Of a stretch of 64,000 bases of DNA, positions 56,018 to 64,000 are shown in pieces. The stretch is from positions 114,727,204 to 114,791,203 of the forward strand of contig CM019827.1 of NCBI GenBank assembly GCA_009763385.1. Direction: 5' to 3'. Source of the stretch: Coix lacryma-jobi var. lacryma-jobi (lineage: Eukaryota > Streptophyta > Magnoliopsida > Poales > Poaceae). The notes beneath the pieces were generated by a model. The model was given only the letters and a program-made list of their open reading frames with translations, was not told the origin of the DNA and made no database searches. Made by a program: the position numbers and the translations under genes. Position 1 is the stretch's first letter. Each line of letters starts with the position of its first letter.

Positions 56018-59000
56018 TGTGACGGAACCGCCCAATAATGTGGCCCACTTGCACACGTCATCGTCATAGGGAGCCCAATGACTGTGCAAATGAAACACGT
56101 TACTGGAAAGATCCGTCGGGTGTCCCCGAGAGGACCCCGAATTACTCACGAGCCACAGGACCATCATCATGAAGGTTGGAATAATTACAACATTACAACA
56201 GTTGATACAAAATACCATCGGAGTGCGGAAGCAAGATAGATAAACTTTACAAATTATGAAGATGTTACTTTTTACATAAAAATAACTGGTATTGCGGAAG
56301 TAGAGTAGTATGACAGAACCACACTTAGGCGGAGTACCTAAGTTGGAGAAGAGGAACAACCAGATCACGTCAAGCCCACTGACATGATCATGATCAACAC
56401 CACCTAATAGAAACCTGCAACAGGGGATTAACAAACCCTGAGTACTGGGGTACTCAACAAGACTTACCCGACTAAAGAAAAGGGAGAAGACTCAGGAATG
56501 AAAGGCTTAGGGTAGTCAAGGTAAGGCTTAAGTATTTTGCAGAAAAAGCATTTTGTAAACCTTGTTTTATTTTGGAAAGATTCAAGCATTTCTCAATTCT
56601 TCATTGTCCATGATTCATTTTACATTTCAAACATACCTAGTTGAGAACCACTCTCCGTTGACAGTCAGTGACCAAGTCTCCATAACCGAGGAGCAACGTT
56701 AATCCGGATAAATAATACTCAGCTGAGGATCCCTATCCACACTGCATATGTAGCACCCAAGCTTGCATATGCCAACTCGTCTACCACGATTCCTCCAAGA
56801 TTGGGCCCGGTCCTACGCCACCCGGAAGTACAGTACACCACTCCTATCCAGGTACGACGACCACGTGGGTACATGCTACTTCCGCCATCTCTCCACTCCC
56901 AGTGCGCGGTTGTCGGTCCAATAAAGGATTCCTCGGAGCCAGAGCTTTCCGTAGTATGTGAATAGTTGCAAGTCTTGGCCAGCAGGCCCCCATACGGATG
57001 GTCCCTAATTTTCCAGCCAGAACTACACCTTGTTATATCTCACCCAAGCGTAATAGTCCTGTCAGTTTTTCAACCCTGTCCCGGTCGGTGTCAACTGTTG
57101 AGTCCCGGACTACAACATGACGGCACCGTACGCGCGGACAACCTCTTCTCGACAATGACCACATGCTAGCTAGGCAAGCAGTCATCGAACGGGAAGTAAA
57201 GCCAATTCCCATAAAGATTCTTTCAGTGATCACACTTTTGAAAATGGCATTTTATTGCAAATCTATAGTATAGCATCACTAAGCATTTTGCAAATAGTTT
57301 TAAAGCAGGGCTGGTGGATCTTCTGGTGGAGGTAAATAATGCAGGTAATAGGTCATCACACAACTCCTATAACCTAATGCAGTAGTTTAACTCAAAAGCA
57401 TTTAAGGAAAACATTTTATAAATCCAAGGAAGGGTTAAATGCACCGGGGCTTGCCTTCGTTGCAGGGAAGATAAGATCCAAGAAAGATTGACACAAGTTA
57501 GTTCGTTTGCTGCTTGAAGTTAAGTCTTTTTCGACGAAGCCTGTCCAACAAGAACCCTCTCCGAGGCTCGTTCGACAATGGTGAACACCAGAGCTTGATC
57601 AACACGACTTCAACACTCTTGGATACTACACGTGGATAAATGATGTATGCTTTAACATGATGCCATGGAATGCATGCTAAGGTGCAGGACAAGACTACTG
57701 ATTCTAGAGTACAACTTTCTAACATGTGAGTAACTTCTAGGATAGACATAAAGATTAATTATCTTTATCTTTTTAAGCAAGATTAAACAAACTTATTAAG
57801 CATTATTTACAAAATTGCAAGGCATCACAATCATCATAGACCAGAGGGGTGGGGTCTATGAACAGCAAACAATCCAAAAGGTCACACCATGATTACTTTT
57901 CTGTTTTTCCTAATTTATTTTAAAAGATCATTTTATACAGTTGTCCCAAAATTTATCAAATTAATCTCATAGGTTCATCATGGTGTAAATAGATGACAAA
58001 ACAAATTTCATGACCTTTGGAGCTATACATGTTTTACTAAAAACCTAAAACTATCCATTTATTAATTAAAAGGAGGATTTTTCATATTTTAAACTTTGCA
58101 GAAAAGTAGAGTTTCTTATTTTTCTAAAATACTACACAGAGCAAGGAACACACAACATTTATCTCAAGATTTTTAGAACAACAGATTAAACCTCACAAAA
58201 AGAAGAAAACAAAACACTATTCATATTTTTAAAAGAAAAGGAAAACTGTGCTTCTCTCGAGGCTCGGCGCGCTTGCCTGTAAGGCGGACAGCGGACCGGT
58301 CGCTCGAGGTCTCGGCTGGGAAGGCAGAGGGGGGGATAGCTTCGCGGGCTCACCAGGAGTTGGAAACGAGGCTCGGCGAGGCGGTGCAAGGGTCGGAGGC
58401 GGGAGCTCGATGGTGGCGAGGCCTCGGCGGAGGCTCGGCTAACCTCTCGAGGGTAGCCTCGGCGTGCTCGAGGCTCAGTCCGAGGGTGGCTGCGATTCGC
58501 CCGAGGCTGAGGGTGGGGCTCGGCTGCTTCGAGGGGGCGCGGTTCGCAGGCGTGCTCGAGGGTGAGGCTCGAGGGGACGCTCGAGGGTGAGGCTCGAGGC
58601 TGGCCTTGGCATGTTCGAGAGATGGCTCGATGGGAGGGATGCGCTCGAGGGGTCGAGGGCGCTCGAGGGTTGGCTCGAGGGTTGGCTCGAGGGTGAGGCT
58701 CGAGCGATTCGCCGGAGTTGGAGGGGAGTCGCTGCGCCGGCGAAGGAAAGGACGGAGGGGTGAAATTGGTGGCTTGGGAAGGTGGAGAAGCTCAAGGCGA
58801 AGGCAGTGGCGGCCTTGGCGGGCGCTGGGGCTGCCTGATGGCTTGGGTTGGCGAGGAAGTGTTGGTGGTGGCAATGGGGAGCTTGGTGGCTTTTATAGGC
58901 GCGGGGTGATGCCGGGGTCCGGGCGAAGGACGGTGGGGGTCGGCGAAGAGGACGTGGGGGTCCGGGCAAGAGGACGGTGGGGGTCCGGGCAAGAGGACGG

Positions 59001-59506
59001 TGGGGGTCCGGGCAAAAGGACGGTAGGGGTCCGGGCAAAAGGACTGGGGGTCCGGCAAAAGGACGGTGGGGGTCCGGGCAAGGAGGTAGGGGCCGGGTGA
59101 GGATGAGGTAGGGGTCCTCCAGCTGTGCACAGTGAAAACCTATTCTTCTTTTGAAATCTTGAAAATTACTCCTAAACTTTGAACTGCACAAAGAAAACTC
59201 AAAACACCAAAGTTGTTTAGAATTTGAGATCTACAACTTTGCTAAAAGGACCAACTTCAAATTTTGAACAACTTTTGAATTAGAAAAAGGGGTAAAACTA
59301 GAGTTTGGAAATTTGGGGTTTTTCAAAAGGAATTTAAATTTTATTTTGATTTTTGAATTTTGGTCCTCATAACACAGCATCAAAACACTTAACTGAACAA
59401 GATCTACACAAAAATTAAGCAAACTTAAATGCATGACAAGAATGATTAAAGACTAATGATGATGACATGTCAGGTTAATTACTTATTAAACACCAGAGGT
59501 GTTACA
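56018..59506 (-). repeat. Tekay-N 5' LTR
   Basis: It pairs with 51314-54809. The promoter TATAAAA lies on the minus strand at 58891-58897. It differs from its partner mainly by short gaps and by minisatellite unit number. Confidence 0.9.
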
Positions 59507-59754
59507 GGACCCCCTCTCATCGGACTCGTCTCATCAGATCTCATCTGATTGTGACAACCATAATTCCAACCCATCATACAAACCAGCCATCAGAACACAG
59601 GACGTAGGGTATTACGGCGACTTGCCGGCCCGAACGTGTCTTTCGCCGTCTCTCGTCCTGTGTTTACGCTTTGCAGACGTCTCGCACGCCTCCGCCGCTC
59701 AATCTACTACCTTGGGCATACCCTCGGTAGATTCGACCATATTTCGTCGACAGT

Positions 59755-59773
59755 TGGCGCGCCAGGTAGGGGG
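59755..59773 (+). other. Primer-binding site of the gypsy element
   Basis: TGGCGCGCCAGGTAGGGGG follows the LTR end (GTCGACA, 59752) by two bases. Confidence 0.75.
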
Positions 59774-59788
59774 TGTTGCTACGACATC

Positions 59789-61534
59789 ATGATCTGCCAA
59801 GCGGTCATCTTCGTCAACTCCATGACCCTCTCCGAGCTCGACACCTCCTTCCAGATCAGATCTATGATCTGGACCAGCGGCGCCGTCACCCTCGCTCCGG
59901 AGATCGTGGAACCCGCGCAGCTTCCTGCGCTGGACGCCTCGCCGTCCGCCATCGCGTCATCATGCCGGCGCCATGCGCGTCAAGATCCATCCGCTGCGAC
60001 GACATCGACCGGGCCAACAAGAGGATCACCGCTACGTTCATCGCCGCCTTCGCTCATCGTCAACCGGGCCGTCGCCGACCCACCGCCGCCCAGATCGGAT
60101 CTACATCAAGCTGCAGGACTTCGCCTTCGCTCGTCGCCGACCAGGCCCGGGGACTTTGCCTTCGCTCGTCGCCATCTCCGCTCGCCGCCCGCCTCTGCTC
60201 GTCGTCGACCAGGCCCGGGGACTTCGCCTTCGCTCGTCGCCGACCTGGCTCGTCGCCCCTTCGCTCAAGGACTTCGCCTTCGCTCGTCACCGACCAGGCT
60301 TGTCGCCACCTTCGCTCATCGACCTGGCTTTCGCCCGTCGCCGATCAGGTTCATGGACTTCGCCTTCGCTCGTCGTCGACCATGCTCAGAGACTTCGTCT
60401 TCGCAAGTCACCGACCAGGCTCGGGGACTTCGCCTTCGCTCGTCATCAACTGGGATCGTCACCGTCATCGCTCGTCGTCGACCAGGATCGTCGCCGCCTT
60501 TGCTCGTCGTCGCCTTCACTCGTCATCGACCAGGATCATCGCCGTCATCGCTCGTCGTCTACCCGGCTCGTCGCCACCTTCGCTCGTCATCAACTGGGAT
60601 CGTCGCCGTCATCGCTCGTCGTCGACCAGGATCGTCGTCGCCTTTGCTCGTCGTCGCCTTCACTCGTCATCGACTAGGATCATCGCTCGTCGTCGACCCG
60701 GCTCATCGCCGCCTTCACTCGTCGTCGACCAGGATCATCGCCCCCTTCGCTCATCGTCAACCGGGCTCGTCGCCGACCCGCCCGCCGCCCAAAATCGGAT
60801 CTACATCCGGCTCATCGCCGTCTTCATTCGTCATCGACCAGGATCGCAGCCGCTTTCGTCGTCATCTTCGCCCGTCGTTGCCGTCGCTCGTCATCGACCA
60901 GGATCGTCGTCGCCTTCGTCGTCGTCTTCGCCGCCTTCGTCGCCGTCGCGGCTCGTCATCGACCAGAATCTTCGCCGCCTTTGTCGTCGCCTTTGCCCGT
61001 CGCTGTCGTCGCTCGTCGTCGACCAGGATCGTCGCCGCCTTCATCACCGCCGTGGCTCATCGTCGACAAGGATCGTCGCCGCCTTCGTCACCGCTGTGGC
61101 TCGTCTTCGACCAGGATTGTTGCCGCCTTCGTCGTCGCCTTCGCCCGTCACTGTCATCGCTCATCGTCCACCAGGAGCGAAGGCCTTGTTTTTCTCCATA
61201 TTTTATTTGTACATCATCATGTACTACTGCTCTCCATGTTTATTTTTCAGGGACTTGGCCTTCGCTTGTCGCCGCCTTTGCCCGTCGCCAACGCTCGTCG
61301 TCGACTAGGCTCGTCGCCGCCGTCGCTTGTCATCGTCCAGCATCACCACTCCAGACGTTCGCCGACCTCTCCAAAATGATCGTCGACATCTCCAAAACGA
61401 TCGCCGACCACTCCAGACGTTCGCCGACCTCTCCAAACAGCCTGGCTGACGTTGAAGGAGTCTCAGAGCAGGGGCTACTGCCACCGCCAGACGCGTGCAT
61501 GAGCGCCCGCCCTCTGCGCTATGGCGGCCAGTAG
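59789..61534 (+). CDS. Gag-like start continuing into low-complexity repeats
   Basis: An open frame begins MICQAVIFVNSMTLSELDTS shortly after the primer site. About 60 codons look like ordinary protein, then the frame becomes Ser/Arg/Pro-rich tandem repeat (LRLRSSPTR and similar). The other two forward frames are open over much of the same stretch, so the length of this frame is no evidence of coding. At most the first 60-100 codons may be a real gag-type N-terminus. No zinc knuckle or protease follows in the window. Confidence 0.35.
   Translation: MICQAVIFVNSMTLSELDTSFQIRSMIWTSGAVTLAPEIVEPAQLPALDASPSAIASSCRRHARQDPSAATTSTGPTRGSPLRSSPPSLIVNRAVADPPPPRSDLHQAAGLRLRSSPTRPGDFAFARRHLRSPPASARRRPGPGTSPSLVADLARRPFAQGLRLRSSPTRLVATFAHRPGFRPSPIRFMDFAFARRRPCSETSSSQVTDQARGLRLRSSSTGIVTVIARRRPGSSPPLLVVAFTRHRPGSSPSSLVVYPARRHLRSSSTGIVAVIARRRPGSSSPLLVVAFTRHRLGSSLVVDPAHRRLHSSSTRIIAPFAHRQPGSSPTRPPPKIGSTSGSSPSSFVIDQDRSRFRRHLRPSLPSLVIDQDRRRLRRRLRRLRRRRGSSSTRIFAAFVVAFARRCRRSSSTRIVAAFITAVAHRRQGSSPPSSPLWLVFDQDCCRLRRRLRPSLSSLIVHQERRPCFSPYFICTSSCTTALHVYFSGTWPSLVAAFARRQRSSSTRLVAAVACHRPASPLQTFADLSKMIVDISKTIADHSRRSPTSPNSLADVEGVSEQGLLPPPDACMSARPLRYGGQ
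60110..61190 (+). repeat. GC-rich tandem repeat array 1
   Basis: Imperfect units of about 30-40 bp built on CTTCGCTCGTCGTCGACCAGG and ATCGTCGCCGCC. Unit variants alternate (GACCAGGATCGTCGCC, AACTGGGATCGTC). Strong three-base periodicity leaves several frames open. Confidence 0.85.
61189..61262 (+). repeat. Direct repeat copy 1 (partner 62399-62471)
   Basis: TTTCTCCATATTTTATTTGT...TTATTTTTCAGGGACTT occurs twice, 1210 bp apart, with two or three differences. It is an AT-rich island between GC-rich arrays and marks a large duplication inside the element. Confidence 0.8.
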
Positions 61535-62031
61535 TCCTCCCAGTGACGTCCTGACCTCTCTACGCGTGCATGAGCGTCCGCCCTCTACGCTACGAAGGGA
61601 AGGCTAAGCTTGGGCGGAGACCTCCGGAGGCTATACGTTCCAATGCCTGTATGCGCCGTTTATGCGCACGTTCTCCATGCGGTCTCCAAGCAGCCTGACT
61701 GACGCCGACGAAAACTCAGAGCCGGGGCTGTTATCACCATCGGACGCGTGCCTGAGCGCCCGCCCTCTGCGCTACGGTGGCCAACACCTCTCCCAAGGGA
61801 TGTCCCGACCTCTCTACGCGTGCATGAGTGCCCGCCCTCTGCGCTACGAAGGAAAGGCTAACTTGGGCTGAGACTTCTGAGGCTACACGCTCAGCGCCCG
61901 CATTCGCGCTACCCACGCGCTCGACGAATGGTCTCCATTCGCCCAGGTCACGCCACGATCGAGCCTCTCGGAAAAGACCATGTCCTTGGTACCTCCCTAC
62001 GTGTGCATGAGCGCCTACCCTCTGCGCTATG
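61493..62031 (+). repeat. Five dispersed copies of a ~32-bp motif
   Basis: ACGCGTGCATGAGCGCCCGC followed by CCTCTGCGCTA occurs at about 61493, 61564, 61745, 61817 and 62000. Spacing alternates near 71 and 182 bases, which suggests a higher-order unit of about 253 bp. Some copies are followed by CGAAGG.AAGGCTAA. Confidence 0.75.
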
Positions 62032-62398
62032 GGATGCCAGCAGCGGTTCCTTGGGCGACGCCCTTGACTCCTACGCGCAAACGAGCTCCGCGCTCTACGC
62101 TACGGATCCTGGGATAACCCAAGGCCGAACTGTTCATCGCTACGGCTCACGACTATTGGGTCTGCGGAATTCGGGGAATATGCAAAACACGCCGACTCGC
62201 TACAAGTTTTGCCTCTATTCGCCCAAGAGTCTATTTACAGACTATTCTCCTATGCTACGTTCTACTACTGCCCTGCGGCAAAAAGATCTACATCGGTGAC
62301 CTAGGCCTCCGTGGCCATCTCCGTCTCCGTCTCCAGATGCTCCATGTCAACTCCAGGCTCGGGGACTTCGTCAAGCTACAATCATCCTTCGCCACTGG

Positions 62399-62471
62399 TT
62401 TTTCTCCATATTTTATTTGTACATCAACATGTACTACTGCTCTCCTATTTATTTTTCAGGGACTTCGCCTT
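62399..62471 (+). repeat. Direct repeat copy 2
   Basis: Partner of 61189-61262; see there. Confidence 0.8.
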
Positions 62472-63985
62472 CGCTCGTCGCTGAAGCTCGAGGACTTCGT
62501 CGTCCCTCGTCGTCGACCCGACTCATCGCCGCCGTCGCTCGTCGTCGACCAGGCTTGTCGCCGCCTTCACCCGTCGCTGCCGTCGCCCGTCGCCGACCAG
62601 GCTCGGGGACTTCGTCTTCGCAAGTCGCCGACTAGGCTCGGGGACTTCGCCTTCGCCTGTTGCTACCGTCGCCCGCCGCCGACCAGGCTCGGGGACTTCG
62701 CCTTCGCTCGTCGCCAACCAGGCTCGGGGACTTCGCCTTCGCTCGTCGCTGAAGCTCGAGGACTTCGCCGTCCCTCGTCGTCGACCCGACTCATCGCCGC
62801 TGTCGCTCGTCGTCGACCAGGCTTGTCGCCGCCTTCGCCCGTCGCTGCCGTCGCCCACTGCCGACCAGGCTTGGGAACTTCGTCTTCACAAGTCGCCGAC
62901 CAGGCTCGGGGACTTCACCTTCGCCCGTTGCTGCCGTCGCCCGCCGCCGACCAGGCTCGGGAACTTCGTCTTCGCAAGTCGCCGACCAGGCTCGGGGACT
63001 TCGCCTTCGCCCGTTGTTGCCGTCGCCCGCCGCCGACCAGGCTCGGGAACTTCATCTTCGCAAGTCGCCGACCAGGCTCGGGGACTTCGCCTTCGCCCGT
63101 TGCTATCGTCGCCCGCCGTCGACCAGGCTCGGGGACTTCGCCTTCGCTCGTCGCCAACCAGGCTCGGGGACTTCACCTTCGCTCGTCGCCATCCAGGCTC
63201 GGGGACTTCGCCTTCGCTCCTCACCGCCTTCGCTCGTCTCCGACCAGGCTCGTCACCGCCTTTGTTCGTCTCCGACCAGGCTCGTCACTGCCTTTGTTCG
63301 TTGCCGCCTTCGCTGGTCGCCGTCGTCGTTCGTCGCCGCCTTCGCTCGTCGCCATCGTCGCTCGTTGCCACCTTCGCTCGTCGTCGCCGCCTTTGCTCAT
63401 CGTCGTCTTCGCTCATCGTCGACCAGGCTCCTCGCCGCCTTCGCTTGTCGTCGTCTTCGCTCATTGCCAACCAGGCTCCTCGCCGCCTTCGCTCGTCTCC
63501 GACCAGGCTTGTCACCGCCTTCGTTCGTCGCCAACCAGGCTCGTCACCACCTTTGTTCATCTCCGACCAGGCTCGTCACCGTCTTTGTTCGTCGCTGCCT
63601 TCGCTCGTCACCGTCGTCGTTCGTCGCCGCCTTCGCTCGTCGCCGTCGTCGCTCGTCGCCACCTTTGCTCGTCGTCGCCGCCTTCGCTCGTCGTCGTCTT
63701 CGCTCATCGTCGACCAGGCTCCTCGCTGCCTTCGCTCATCGTCACCGCCTTCGCTCGTCGTCGTCTTCGCTCATCGCCGACCAGGCTCCTCGCCGCCTTC
63801 ACTCGTCTCCGACCAGGCTTGTCACCGCCTTCGTTCGTTGCCGACCGAGCTCGTCGCCGCCTTCGCTCGTCGCCACCTTCGCTCCTCGCCGTCTTCGCTC
63901 ATCGTCGTCTTCGTTCGCCACCGCCATCATTCGTCGCCGTTTTCGCTCGCTGCCACCATCATTCGTCGCCGTCTTCTGTTTCCTA
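62460..63985 (+). repeat. GC-rich tandem repeat array 2
   Basis: The first half has units on GACCAGGCTCGGGGACTTCG and CCTTCGCTCGTCGCC. The second half (from about 63210) has units on CTCGTCACCGCCTTCGTTCG. It is related to array 1 but has its own dominant variant. Long open frames over it (for example 62337-63986) are products of the periodicity, not supported genes. Confidence 0.85.
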
Positions 63986-64000
63986 AGCAGAAGGTCATAG

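Larger units (their letters stand above)
51314..59506 (-). mobile_element. Tekay-N: non-autonomous large-LTR derivative
   Basis: 8193 bp in minus orientation with GGACC duplications at 51309-51313 and 59507-59511. LTRs are 51314-54809 (3', 3496 bp) and 56018-59506 (5', 3489 bp). The LTRs share the terminal bases, the roughly 500-bp conserved block and the hairpin with Tekay-A/B, in reverse orientation. The 1208-bp interior has a primer site and a polypurine tract but no protein domain. This is the structure of a LARD (large retrotransposon derivative) that must be mobilised in trans, plausibly by Tekay proteins. Confidence 0.88.
51065..64000 (+). mobile_element. Ty3/gypsy-like element, runs off the right edge
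   Basis: The LTR is about 490 bp, split as 51065-51313 and 59512-59752 by Tekay-N (TGTGGGGATATTACC...TTCGTCGACA). The primer site is TGGCGCGCCAGGTAGGGGG at 59755-59773, the form used by many plant gypsy elements. The interior to 64000 is a gag-like start followed by GC-rich tandem repeats. No RT is reached in the window, so the lineage (Tat-like?) is open. Confidence 0.7.

Noticed and set aside
62337..63986. A 549-codon open frame at the right edge
   Set aside because: It lies wholly in a tandem array with three-base rhythm; other frames are open too and no domain is present.

Overview
The window reads as repeat-rich nuclear DNA of a grass (Poaceae). The evidence is very long-LTR Tekay-type chromoviruses, a Sirevirus copia element with its usual tRNA-iMet-type primer site and palindrome-rich LTRs, a CACTA terminus, and a gene of the grass DUF1668 family. 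An Andropogoneae source (sorghum, sugarcane or Miscanthus group) is plausible, but the sequence alone does not fix the genus. There is no prokaryotic or organellar signal.

Layout. (1) 1-41135 is a nest of transposons. A minus-strand transposon-type ORF (1-394 and 36748-37652) is split by a 36.3-kb Ty3/gypsy chromovirus, 'Tekay-A' (395-36742, 5-bp target duplication GTGGC, LTRs about 4.25 kb). Tekay-A was itself hit twice. A 10.4-kb Sirevirus (7381-17753, minus strand, duplication CAAGT) sits in its integrase gene. A second 13.9-kb copy of the same family, 'Tekay-B' (18684-32564, duplication CTTGT/CTTAT), sits in its 3' LTR. To the right lie a gutted Sirevirus relic (about 38.5-40.9 kb) and one end of a CACTA transposon (to 41135). 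(2) 41136-49600 is the only gene island. It holds a DUF1668 gene (44145-41982, minus) interrupted by a roughly 1-kb PIF/Harbinger-like insertion, and a 12-exon-type GSK3/shaggy-like protein kinase gene (47798-45461, minus; 5' UTR exon near 49.2 kb). Both carry small frame errors. (3) 49577-64000 is transposons again: a 244-bp MITE, a minus-strand copia LTR, and a gypsy element (51065 to beyond the window). The LTR of that gypsy element contains 'Tekay-N' (51314-59506, duplication GGACC), a non-autonomous relative of the Tekay elements with 3.5-kb LTRs and only 1.2 kb of non-coding interior. The gypsy interior (59753-64000) is largely GC-rich tandem repeats.

Most striking observation: the Tekay elements carry an extra ORF before gag. 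Its N-terminus copies the histone H3 tail (ARIKLTARKSTG against H3 ARTKQTARKSTG, followed by PRHQLA against PRKQLA), and it continues into a coiled coil and a long acidic tail. The same elements end in a chromodomain, the module class that reads methylated H3 tails. In Tekay-A an internal deletion has fused this H3-like head in frame to reverse transcriptase.

Caution: many LTR pairs, retroelement ORFs and both host genes differ from expectation by single-base gains or losses, often in homopolymers. Some frameshifts called here may be uncorrected sequencing errors rather than true pseudogenisation.
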